NCBI GenBank assembly: GCA_018292915.2
Contig: JACVVK020000536.1
Coordinates: 74,501-138,500 of the forward strand
DNA: 64,000 nt
Source of the DNA: Batillaria attramentaria
Lineage: Eukaryota > Mollusca > Gastropoda > Batillariidae
Direction of reading: 5' to 3'
The notes below the pieces were generated by a model. That model was not told the origin of the DNA, did not search any database, and saw nothing but the letters and a program-made list of their open reading frames with translations. Below are positions 54,070 through 64,000 of this stretch, in pieces. The position numbers were made by a program, and so were the translations under genes. Each line of letters opens with the position of its first letter. The stretch's first letter is position 1.

Positions 54070-54345
54070 AGCCGTCAATGTTGAAGGTGAAGGCGCGGCT
54101 TACTCGGCGTTTTTTTCATTTTCGGTTGTTTGGTCGCCTCGTCGAGAAGGGTTGCCGTGTTTTTCTGGGTCACGTTGGCACAAACAAAGTCTTTCTGCCT
54201 TTCGTGACTGTTCAGTTCATAGAAGGCATCAAAAAGTTGCTGTTGTTTTTCCTCCGAGAATTTGTCGGTATACTTAAAGCGGCACTTGAACAGTTGACCC
54301 TTTTCACCGACTTGGCCGCTATCTTTTTACCGGACTGCGACAGGT
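54070..54345 (-). pseudogene. N-terminal fragment of the transposase-like family
   Basis: The minus-strand frame reads EKGQLFKCRFKYTDKFSEEK, QQQLFDAFYELNSHERQKDF and VCANVTQKNT, then basic LLDEATKQPKMKKTPSKPRL. This is the C-x-x-K/F...FSEE-x-R/K...LF-x-x-F-W/Y...RQ-x-F/Y signature that in this family precedes a transposase-like body whose C-terminus is seen at 50207-50590. Whether the two fragments are one gene split by insertions is inferred. Confidence 0.55.
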
Positions 54346-54361
54346 ACTGTTTTCCCTGCAG

Positions 54362-54560
54362 TCCATTCAATATTTATTACAGACCTGGAAGAAATTACTC
54401 TCGTATTCATCTGCTTTAAGTCTCACAAATTTTTAGTATATATTTATATCTTGTTTTAAGCTGAGCATTTTTTATGTTTTAAAAGACCTGGCAAGAAGGG
54501 ACTCGGGTTAGCCGCGAAATAGTCTTTGTTGCTTGCGCTGCGTTGAGCCCTAAATAACTC
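54362..54560 (+). mobile_element. SINE-2, 199 bp, perfect 12-bp TSD
   Basis: TTTTCCCTGCAG repeats exactly at 54350-54361 and 54561-54572. The body has TTTAAGTCTCACAAATTTTT, TTGTTTTAAGCTGAG and TTAGCCGCGAAATAGTCTTT, and the 3' end GCGTTGAGCCCTAAATAACT. No tRNA-like boxes are evident, so the copy may be 5'-truncated. Shorter members of this family lie at 10712, 30037, 50231, 50745, 53388 and 57960. Confidence 0.88.
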
Positions 54561-54572
54561 TTTTCCCTGCAG

Positions 54573-55500
54573 GTGCAAAGACTTTCGCACATTTTTCCAT
54601 GTTTCCCAGTGCCTCAGCAGCCTCAAGAATGTTATTGTCAGCAGCAACAACAGCAGCTGCCCTCTTTCCGGCAACTCCTGCCTCCTCTTCCTCCTTTTTC
54701 AGGAGGAGGGCCTCGTCAACTGCCACCCCAAACTCAGTTCTTTCAGGCCCTTCAATGCCGGAACTGAAAACAAAATTTAAAAGAAGTTTACTTTTTGCCA
54801 TGGCACCTACAGCATCTTCAACTTGTTAACACTACAGGGACAGTGGGTACTCATGTGCTTGCTTCCTCTTCTCATACGCAAAACACAGTCTCCACATAAA
54901 AGTACAATGCCAAATTCAGTCAAGCAAAATGTTTTGCACTGTCGCGGATGTCCCCTTTAAAAAGATTTAAATGTGAATGAATTGCTTTTCTGTGCTCCAT
55001 TCTGGAATTTCAAATTGAACTTGTACATCCAGTTTATATCAGCATTTAAAAAAAAAATTAATGTGGCCCAGCTGCTCCATTTATTCAATCATAAACTTTC
55101 ATTCGTTTGTGAGTATTTCTTTTTCATTTACAAAGAATTGTATCTTTCTTTTAATATGAATAAACAGTGACATAAATTAAAACTTACGCCTTCTCCTGCT
55201 CCTGAACTTTGGCCTTTCTCTCGGCCATGAGCAGGTGAGTGCGGTCTCTAAGAGACTGGCTTGTTCGCCTAAAAAGGGTGGGATGCTGGTGGGATGCTCT
55301 GAAAACTGCTGCTTCAGGGCCTCCCATGACCTCCCTCTCTCGTATGGGTTGCAAACAACCACGTGATCCATCAAATCGTGGTTTTCATCAGGGGCGTAGA
55401 ACTTTGGGTTTAGGACTACGATAATAATCGCTGTGGCGACTGTGGGTGTCCTGCTGCTGGACTGATGGGCTATGCAACTGTTCATATAGTCAGGCAAAGA
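54573..55500 (-). pseudogene. Myb/SANT-like DNA-binding gene, two exons, 11-bp duplication
   Basis: The upstream exon (about 55500-55188) encodes LNPKFYAPDENHDLMDHVVV, CNPYERGRSWEALKQQFSEH, then, after the frame change caused by a tandem GGTGGGATGCT (55277-55287, 55288-55298), LFRRTSQSLRDRTHLLMAER and KAKVQEQEKA. Donor GGC|GTAAGT joins exon 54763 (acceptor TTTGTTTTCAG) to read EKASGIEGPERTEFGVAVDE, ALLLKKEEEEAG and ALGNMEKCAKVFAPAG. The W...R...R-x-R/H...A-S-G-x-E pattern is that of a mollusc/cnidarian SANT-like family linked to transposons. SINE-2 lies at its 3' side. Confidence 0.65.
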
Positions 55501-55549
55501 CTCGTGTGAAAGGTTGAGCTATTTTAAATGTTTTAGAACAAGTTTGCCA

Positions 55550-55982
55550 TCAGCTGTTCATCTTCTTCTGTGAGTTGGAATGCGCACCCAATTCTCTTTG
55601 GTTCCTGAAGGACAAAAAGAATGTCACTGAAGCAAACCCAGATTTCATCTGGTTTTCATGGCCATTTGAAAACCATGTTTTTGGTTTTAGATGTCTTCTC
55701 CATGAAATAAACAAAACAGTCATCATTTTCTTCATCGATTTGGAGAACTTTTCCAATGTACTAGTCATTTTGGTACACTGCTGCAACATAGTCTCCTTCT
55801 TGGGGATGAACATCAGCTGATGTTGAAAGTGGCCACTGTTTTGAAACTGTAGGAGGTAGTTCTTCCTCAGCTGACGTATTCGGCACTGGTTCTTCTGTTT
55901 GTGTAGCGGATGATGGCACCTCTCTCGATGTGGATGGTAGTGGTGTGTCTGTCAGTGGGGAGTGCGCCTCTGGCTCCATCAA
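55550..55982 (-). pseudogene. Agenet/Tudor-like C-terminal fragment with one stop
   Basis: Minus strand: Ser/Thr/Pro-rich PLPSTSREVPSSATQTEEPV, then VHPQEGDYVAAVYQND, DDCFVYFMEKTSKTKNMVFK, WP-stop-KPDEIWVCFSDILFV, then LQEPKRIGCAFQLTEEDEQL and TAA-type end. GDYVAAVY...F-x-W-P-x-x-P-D-x-x-W/C-V is the C-terminal chromatin-reader-like module of several transposon-derived proteins. The TGA between WP and KPDE looks like a CGA-to-TGA transition. There is also a frame change near 55755. Confidence 0.6.
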
Positions 55983-55989
55983 TGCATCG

Positions 55990-56973
55990 ACTGGCTGCGC
56001 ATTTCGACGTTGACGGGAAGGCTTTGTGTTTGAAATCAGAGTCCAGTTACAGTGAGCGATATCACCAGTCGAGCAGAGCTGGCAGTAGCACAGAGTTTCA
56101 GATCCATAAAATGACTAGGAGTTTTCATACCTCCACCAGATATTCAAGGGAGTTTTCATACCCCCGTAGAAAAATGTTGGGGGTTTTCAGACCCCCAAAC
56201 ATTTTTCCTGGGGGTAAATACTCCTTATTTCACTTGTGTCGTTGATAGTTCCTGGAACCTGGGCCAACGAAAATATTTTGCTTCGTACTCAAGGGCGACT
56301 TGACGCAAATTTTACACAGCAATGCTTTGTCCCCAGTGACTAACAGCCATGGAAAGTCTTGTCTCCATTTTTCTTGGAAACACTTCTTGTTATTTCCGTC
56401 ACTTGACTCCGGTACAGTAGTCTGCTGGTTGAATCGAGTTCTTGTTAGAAGTTGAAGAGAAGCCGAACCTCAGCAAAGTCGCCATTTTCCCGGAGGATAA
56501 GCGTTCGAGAAACTGACCAATGGGCGATAAGGATTATTTTGTAACGCGAGCAGCAATGTTTTTGTAGTCTTTTTGAGACAGAAGTTGCTATGTTTAGTTC
56601 ATTTTCTGGTTTAGTACTGGAAATGTGTTTCCCGTGATCCAGAAGCTTCTATTGTTTTCACGAGTATTCGAGAAATGGTGACCTTGTTTTGATTGTAGCT
56701 ATTTTCCCCTCGGGCGAAAGGTATGCACTTAGGGCCTAGGGCTGAGTCGATCGCAATTTTCGTGCAAATCGCTTTGCTATGACCTGTTTACGATTAGAAG
56801 GTGTTATATAACGCGCCTGGGTTCGGCGGGCAGGTGCTTGATTATTCTGGATTCTTCTTTAGTTTTGAAATAATAATAAGGTGATTCACGTTCTGATTTT
56901 TGATTGGTTATTCTGTATTAGATGATCGGAATGTGCTGGAATGCTGTGTCTGTATATAAGGCCCTGAGATGTT

Positions 56974-57020
<47 letters not shown>

Positions 57021-57242
57021 ACGAGAGAAGCTTGTATCTGCGAAGCTTGAAAGTGCTGTGCAACACCAGAGAAGTGCTGTAATAAACTCCACACGGTTAT
57101 AACTTTTCTACGCGCTCACGTGTCTTCTGTGAGTGAAGAGAGAACGTGCGGTCCACAAGAACTCGCTACGTGAGGAAGTGTTCGCCTGTGTGTCATCGAT
57201 TCACCTCGATAAGACGACGGGCTCTCCAACACATTTCTACAC

Positions 57243-57281
<39 letters not shown>

Positions 57282-57388
57282 CAAGTCCCATAGCATGAAG
57301 TGAACAACTTGAGTCGAGTGAAAACAATGGAAATGGAAAGTAAAAGCAAAATGAAGTAAACATGCAGTATTGTTTCTCCCACATCGTA

Positions 57389-57422
<34 letters not shown>

Positions 57423-59660
57423 CGTGCGTGCATGTGTGCGCGCATTGTGTGTGTGTGTGTGTTCAAGCAGCATTTACTGAAACTGAAGAAAAGCCGATAT
57501 GAACACACAACCATGATCCTTTTCTTTGTCATTCTCTGCTACCGTTGAAAACTTTGTTTCCCAACAAAAATGTAACCAGTCAAATTTACATTTTCAGTAG
57601 CGACCGGTAAAACTGATTGAAACTTCCATTTTCACGTTATGGTTACAGGATTCACCACCTTCTCTCTATCAGCTTCACATGTCCGGTTCAACAAGAGATG
57701 GAGTTTGGATAACGCCGACACACAAGTCTAGTGTTATCACGCAGTAACACGTGTGTATTGTTTACCTTGTGTACCAGTGGCTGCTGAAATGATCTCTGTA
57801 TCTGTAGCACGATCTGTGCCACACACACCTATACACATCCTGTTCCCAGCAAAGGGTGGCGGTGTTAGGGCGGCTGTGTATTGATCAACGCATCATCGTC
57901 CGGGTAGAGCTTTCATGAGCCAACATTACTATACTTACAATAGTCAGGGAGAGTGAGTTTTTAGGGCTTAAAGCCGCGCAAGCCAACTTACAATAGTCAA
58001 AAAACGCACAGCAAAAACGACAAGCGCATGAACGAAAACAAGAAAGTTGACCCCCCAAAAATCTCGAAGAATAAAAGTTGTGTTTCTGAACTGTTTATTA
58101 CCAATTGCTAATTTCAATAATATCACTTAACGTAAAGAAAGTGCAGAATATCAAGATTTATAGAAGAATCGAGAAGATTCTAATTTGAACGAGATGCGAG
58201 TTTCTTTGTGACAACGTTTGTCTTCCAAATGAATGAACCCATTTTCCCAGGGTAAAAATTTGTCAGCGATCTTGTTGGGCAGCCATAACTCAGGGCTACC
58301 CATGCGTGTTCGTGGCCTCCACATCCTCGTAAAGAAAGGGTCACCAGGACTAGCGTGAGTTGAGATGTAGACTATTTTTAGTGACAGTTTACCAGAACTT
58401 TCTGTCTTTTACCAACTTTAGGTTATCAGTCACCTCCAGAATGTGAAAGAGTAGCTGACAGTGACATCGACAGTGTAAGAAAAAGCTGCTGCTGAGAAAG
58501 ATGATGGGAAAGTGTGGCGACAGTGACACTGATGTCTCAAGGAAGGTATGGTGTCATGTGTGGAAGAGCCTGTTGTGTTCTGGTGCTCTTTGTTATTTTC
58601 TGTTAGTGTTGGCATTGTTTACATGTGAATGTTTTCTCCTAAAACTGATCTAACATCTGATCTGTCAGGATGCTTGTATGTTTTCTCAGTAGAGTCACCT
58701 AAAAACTGCCACATATCAGACAAACAAGAAGAAATGCAGTGGTAAACATTGACTGATACATAACACTTTGAACAGTCTTCAAAGTGCCTGTTTGACATTG
58801 GTGGGACCTCTTGTATACCATACTGTATGATATAAACAACCCCCCAACCCCTGTTGTTGGTTTTGAGCAAGGAGCACTGCCACCCCCACCCCACCAACCA
58901 CCACCCCCCCCCCCTTCCCCTCCTCCACCCCCTCCCTCTTCCACTCCCAACGTTGCTGTGATCAGTTTATAGCTTGTAGCATGTAAGGAAAACAATCAGT
59001 GAACTGTGCTGCTTTGGTTTAACTTATGTCAATGTCTAGACAAATTGTTTGACCAACAGACTGAGGAAAACAAATGTCAGTTTGAATAAAGAGGACCAGT
59101 TGCTCCTGTCAGCATAATAAGAGTTGTATGATGTGCTGGGGACATGGTTCTTGTGTCTCTGTCGAATACACAGTAGGAGAATATACCAGTAAAATAAATA
59201 TGGAAGGCAAGCTTAATTCCATATTTTCAAATACACAGACTGTAGGAGACAGAATAACAAAATGACAAATACAAATAGCATTACTAAGCATGCATGTCTG
59301 ATTTTTCTGTTGCCACCTCTATGTGTGTGTTGAGCCATACGATTCATGATGTATTGTGATCTGGCAGTTACTTTTGTTGTGCAGGCAGTAGGAATTGCAG
59401 TTCTATTGCTGCTGGTTCTGTTTGATTTTTGTTTTACCTTCCAGGGCTGTTGTCATGAACAAAATATAATTGTATGAATTGTGGAAGCATACCGATTGTA
59501 GGAAAATGTGCATGCATGAATTGTGACATCAATCCTTCACAATAAAGATGGGGAATATGACTACATGTACTATGCATTATGTTTGTTGTGTAAGCAAAGT
59601 GTTGAAGCGTTTTATTTACTTTTTAATTTCTTATTAGTGTAAGAAAACATTTCTAGGTCA

Positions 59661-59731
<71 letters not shown>

Positions 59732-61224
59732 TGAGAGAGAGAGCTTTTATAAGTTCATGCAGACCGAAGGAAATGCGCCCATCACACACACCGAAGCACT
59801 GATCACATGGCTGAAACATCAACAGCTAGCCATAACCTGACGTGTCACTAGATGCCACAATTAGGGACAATCTATTCTTTGTGATTTTAATGCTCACAGA
59901 TCATTTTGAGCTGTTTTTGTGGTGTCAGTCTCGCACCACCTAGACACCTCCACAGCGATAGCATCTCAAATGCTGGCATTGAGCCTACAGAAGTGTACTC
60001 AGTGACAAAGTGAACACACTGGGCGGAGAGTGTTGTACCAACAGTCGTGCAACTTGAATGTTTTGTGTGAAAACGTTCTGTGAATTGTGTATTCTCTGAA
60101 TATAACTGTATTGTCTGATACACATACAAAACAACAAACAAACAAAACACCTCCAAGCTCACCCAAACACCAACAATAAATACACGAATCTCGAAATTCA
60201 ACTCAGAAAAAATGTCATCTTTATCATCGTCGATAAATTTAGGTTTGTTTCTTTGCAAGCAACAGTCAACCTAACGGATATTACATGTAACTCCGACGGA
60301 CCAAAGACTAGATCCGCTACGACGCCAGGTTTCGCGTCTGACCTGCACATGGAGAGAAGACTCTGATCACACAGTGCATCCACGTAAACACAGTATACAT
60401 TTTGTTTTAAAGTAATGGCATCTGTGATTGTAACTCATTATTCGAATTTCATTGTATGATACCTCACTACTACCTCACTGCCTGACTACAAGTGGAATGA
60501 TCACTTTTTCTTTTTGTATGTGTCGGTTCAAACAACAATTTTAGCTAGATTTCTAGCATGGCTACAGAAGGTGTACCGCGCTGAAGATCTGGCAGATGAG
60601 TCTTATACCGCAGCAGACTTAGAGCATTTCGTCTGCCTACGTAGATTGTGTCGTCTGCTTCACTTTTGTTTGCCGCGTAGACGCCATGTGATGTTGTCAG
60701 TACGCAATCAAACATGGCGAGGAAAAAGTGTCGGCTAGCCTCTCGAACGCAACAAAAGCCCTTGCTGCGATTTATTCACAGTCCGTTTTACTGCCACAGT
60801 ATTCTTGTCGTAAACGCTACGTTATTCTTGACCTTTCTAGACTGTTCTTTTGTTTTACAACAGATATCCTTTTGAGTCGAACAAATTTCCCGTTTCCTAC
60901 CGGTTCTGTAGAGGCACGCCAAGCCAAGAGCTACCTTTGGCTTGGTTCACGAGTTACAATGACACAGACAACTAAGACGGATGACGAAGCAAATGACATC
61001 AAGCATGTTGACGTAGAGAACGCAAGTCATTTCAATCGTCAGGGGCCAGAGATACGAAGAGCATGGGCTGCCGGTAACCCGCTACCGTAGCTGGGATAGC
61101 CTATCCGCCGGTAAATCTGGGGAAATCCCGATTACTCGGGTTGCATGAGTCGGCGGTAGGCTTATCGGAGGCCCTTATCCTCCGGTAAATTTACAGGCAC
61201 CTCTCAGCCCCCGTAACTCTTATC
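55990..61224. other. No recognised gene over ~5.2 kb
   Basis: 56185-56225 has an imperfect hairpin (AAAAATGTTGGGGG and CCCCCAAACATTTTT). (GT)n or (CA)n occur at 56975-57020, 57246-57279, 57393-57462 and 59668-59713, and there are C tracts at 58905. SINE-2 3' block in minus sense is at 57960-57990. An ATG with good context at 60714 (MARKKCRLASRTQQKPLL) lies upstream of the Harbinger fragment and might belong to it; not supported further. Confidence 0.5.
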
Positions 61225-61881
61225 ATGAAGCTGGTAAATATGGCCGCGCACATAGTTATTGCAAATCACCGCAGGCGACAAATACGAAGAAACCGCATTT
61301 TCCGGGACCGATTGCATCCGCTGGATAGATATGATGACGTCGAACTGTTTTTTAAGTTCAGATTTCGACGAGTGGACATAGTACAAATGACAGATGAGCT
61401 GAAAGATGACATAGAACACCCCAATCGGAAAGGCGCTTTGCCGCCAGCATTACAGGTACTGTTAACGCTCCGATTTTACGCGTCCGGATGTTTTCAAGAC
61501 GTGTGCGGCGAGTTGGTTGTCGTTCACCGTTCGACAGCTTGCCGAACAATACACAGAGTTACCGAGGCCTTCTTGCAGTGGGTACCACAGTGGATAACAT
61601 TTCCAAAACAAAGGGAGGCAGATCGCACCAAACAGAAATTCTTCCAGATGAGGGGATTTCCTGGAGTGATCGGGTGTATAGATGGTACACACGTGCGGAT
61701 CCAAGCACCCACCACAAACGAGCATGAGTTTGTTAACAGAAAGAATTATCAAGAATATGCAAGCAAGTACAGGCTATTTATTTATAATCATTCCTTATTC
61801 CGAGATTTATTTCTATAAAGTAATGAAAGAAAGCGAGAAACCCAGTGACTGTGTGTGTGTGTGTGTGTGTGTGTGGACCGG

Positions 61882-61974
<93 letters not shown>

Positions 61975-62300
61975 CGGGTGGAACACTGATTTTACGGCTC
62001 AAGTTGTAACGATTTCAATCTGCGTTTTGCAAACTACGCTCCCAGGTGTAGATTTCTTTTTTAGTAGTCACGGAAAAGTAAGCAATTATTTTCATTTTGC
62101 AGGTGGTGTGTGACGCAGATCTGATACTGGTCAATGTCGTGGCAAAGTGGCCCGGTAGTGTCCACGATGTTTTTGCGATGGGACTGTACACGTTTCCGGA
62201 AAAACGCCGCTCCGAAAACGACTCATGCAATCCAAACTTGATAACAAAATTACCCGCCGGTAGCTACCGGAGCGGTAGCAGTTTACCGACATCACGGTAG
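61225..62300 (+). pseudogene. Harbinger (HARBI1-like) transposase, truncated, with intron
   Basis: The first part (61225-~61755) reads HRRRQIRRNRIFRDRLHPLD, DVELFFKFRFRRVDIVQMTD, LPPALQVLLTLRFYASGCFQ, MRGFPGVIGCIDGTHVRIQA (first catalytic D) and PTTNEHEFVNRKNY. A second block starts after TTTTGCAG at 62103: VVCDADLILVNVVAKWPGSV with HD (second D). Between them is a (GT)n(CA)n stretch, 61852-61972. After VHD the family sequence is lost, so the third catalytic residue (E) and about 150 residues are absent. The phase of the first block does not fit the second acceptor cleanly. Non-functional. Confidence 0.85.
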
Positions 62301-62855
62301 ACGTTTTTCCATGCAATCGGCCCTAAGCTCGACAAATCTGAGACTAAACGATTAGTACGAGGTACATGAACGAAGACTGAGATGAGTTTACGACTGATTT
62401 AGGGATTAAACGTTGATGCACGCCTGATGATAGTCCCGGCGTAATCAGTTTGAGACTATAGAGCTAACAGCCTCAGGCTAGTGTGCATCTTGTTTCATGC
62501 ATCTGGCTCAAACCGAACACTAACTGTCAGTGATATCGTACGCTGATTGCGTCATTTGGTACAAGGGCCTAAGCGTTACGGATCGGATAGACATCTGGAC
62601 CCTTTTAGCATAATTATGGCGTTAGTGATTACGAGTTTGATTTCATTATTTGCAGGTGAGTCATTAGCCAATCGGCTGTCGGAATTTCTCCATTAAAAAA
62701 AAAATATTATACAAAGATTAATTAGTCAGACTCTTTCAGGCATGACAGAAAGTCCGGTAATTAGTTAGAGAGACCCGCATCATGTGACGTATGTCTCAAT
62801 TAGTGTGCAGTTCACAGGTTGTACGTACAGGAAGAAAATTCTTCGTACATGATAG
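62301..62855. other. No gene recognised
   Basis: Intergenic sequence between the Harbinger fragment and the 3' end of the fibrinogen-related gene. CCGGTAGCTACCGG at about 62256 is a short palindrome at the end of the preceding element. Confidence 0.4.
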
Positions 62856-63130
62856 TTAATGACGCGGTTTGATCATCATGCTGGCATGTTTGTATGATCT
62901 CCAGTCGTTATGCCAGGAGAACCAGATGATGTATTGATAGCCACGTGACCCGGACTGTCCGTACTGCCCATTGAGGTGGGCATTATGACACCCGTTGTAC
63001 CACCAGCCGGAGTGAAACCTGGCCGCACAGTTAGTGCTGAACTGATCGTGGTCATTGTCTGGTGTACTGAACGGCTGGTTGTTGTGGATGTGTCCTTCCA
63101 CTCCGGTAGCCGACTTGATGAGACAGTCAC
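62856..63130 (-). CDS. Fibrinogen-related protein, last exon
   Basis: Acceptor ATCCGTCTTCAG before GTGACTGTC. Encodes [75 protein letters not shown] and MIKPRH, TAA at 62858-62856. Visible fibrinogen C-terminal (FReD) features: the DNDHD calcium-site acidic cluster, the NC...GC cysteine pair, the W-W-Y-N-G-C core and the closing K-x-A-x-M-M-I-K-P strand. Secreted lectin-like domain (FREP, ficolin or angiopoietin-like group); in molluscs these often act in immune recognition. Confidence 0.93.
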
Positions 63131-63751
<621 letters not shown>

Positions 63752-63752
<1 letters not shown>

Positions 63753-63916
63753 AGCAGTGCCGCTGTAGCCGGCAACATGAAGTCTGTAGTACTGGTCAGA
63801 ACCGTCGATATAGAAAGTGTCGTACAGCGCGTAGGCCGTGGCGTTGTCCCAGTCAGTTAGGTCCACACGAAGACTGTAGTCACCACCGGATGTCAGACGG
63901 TGTATGTTGGATAAAC
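63752..63916 (-). CDS. Fibrinogen-related protein, penultimate exon
   Basis: Acceptor CTTTGTCAG before GTTTATCC. Encodes [40 protein letters not shown] and [25 protein letters not shown]-x-D-W and Y-x-L-x-V-x-G-Y-S-G-T-A-G-D are diagnostic of FReD. The last G joins GT of the next exon to make glycine (TAG-D in frame). Upstream exons, with the signal peptide and N-terminal region, lie beyond the window. Confidence 0.94.
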
Positions 63917-64000
63917 CTGACAAAGGATAAACTCATTAGATATTCATGGTATCTACTGGCCGCCTTCAGGACTACTGCATCACGCCTACAATAAAAAGTG
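63917..64000. other. Intron of the fibrinogen-related gene to window end
   Basis: No coding signal in the last 84 bases. Confidence 0.6.

Noticed and set aside
55177..55497. Single 106-aa ORF reading through to RSRRRRKF
   Set aside because: The family-like frame switches at an 11-bp duplication and ends at a consensus donor; the read-through end is an artefact.
60514..61090. ORFs upstream of the Harbinger fragment as a second Harbinger (Myb-like) gene
   Set aside because: No SANT/Myb residues could be identified; only a well-placed ATG.
61041..62325. Terminal inverted repeats of the Harbinger remnant
   Set aside because: GGGCC-like sequences occur at both sides but do not extend into a matching inverted repeat.

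Overview
The window is metazoan nuclear DNA, most likely from a marine gastropod mollusc. The lineage is an inference from the repeat style, the lophotrochozoan flavour of the gene fragments and a fibrinogen-related gene; the species is not identifiable from sequence alone. Real coding sequence is sparse and split into short exons with GT/AG introns. (CA)n/(GT)n, (CT)n, poly-C/poly-G and poly-T tracts are everywhere, and most of the 64 kb is transposable-element material, much of it datable by exact target-site duplications (TSDs) and nesting.

Layout. 1600-2967 (+): last three exons of a host gene, tentatively a nucleotidyltransferase-like protein. 3095-7270: LINE tails, a GGGCC-ended MITE pierced by a SINE fragment, a tRNA-Arg-like SINE with perfect TSD, and a 42-bp minisatellite. 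7894-15249 (-): a cytochrome P450 of CYP2 type that can be assembled exactly from seven exons (519 aa, all phases agreeing). Five of its six introns carry identifiable mobile elements. 16545-17712: internally deleted Tc1-like element. 18317-18380: perfect 30-bp-stem hairpin. 19630-27092: a giant imperfect palindrome full of nuclear-receptor-like TCAAGGTCA sites, interrupted by a complete 3.3-kb RTE-like retrotransposon with an intact 1002-aa ORF and 14-bp TSD. 28678-29994: a single-arm copy of the same repeat. 30110-33235 (-): coding fragments, an acidic repeat ORF carrying two TSD-flanked insertions, and a LINE ORF1 piece.

36566-49700 (-): a decaying tyrosine-recombinase-like gene split by a 383-bp MITE and by a 7.6-kb pogo-like DNA transposon that has its own spliced transposase gene. 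48014-49102: a Tigger-type non-autonomous element. 50207-55982 (-): a graveyard of fragments (transposase-like C- and N-terminal pieces, a hAT-like pseudogene, a SANT-like gene broken by an 11-bp duplication, and an Agenet-like piece). 56000-61200: no recognisable gene. 61225-62300 (+): truncated Harbinger (HARBI1-like) transposase. 62856-63916 (-): the last two exons of a fibrinogen-domain (FREP/ficolin-like) gene, which runs off the right edge.

The host genes (P450, fibrinogen-related gene, first gene) share no pathway. What unites the window is insertion history: SINEs, LINEs and MITEs landing in introns, at a splice site, and inside one another.
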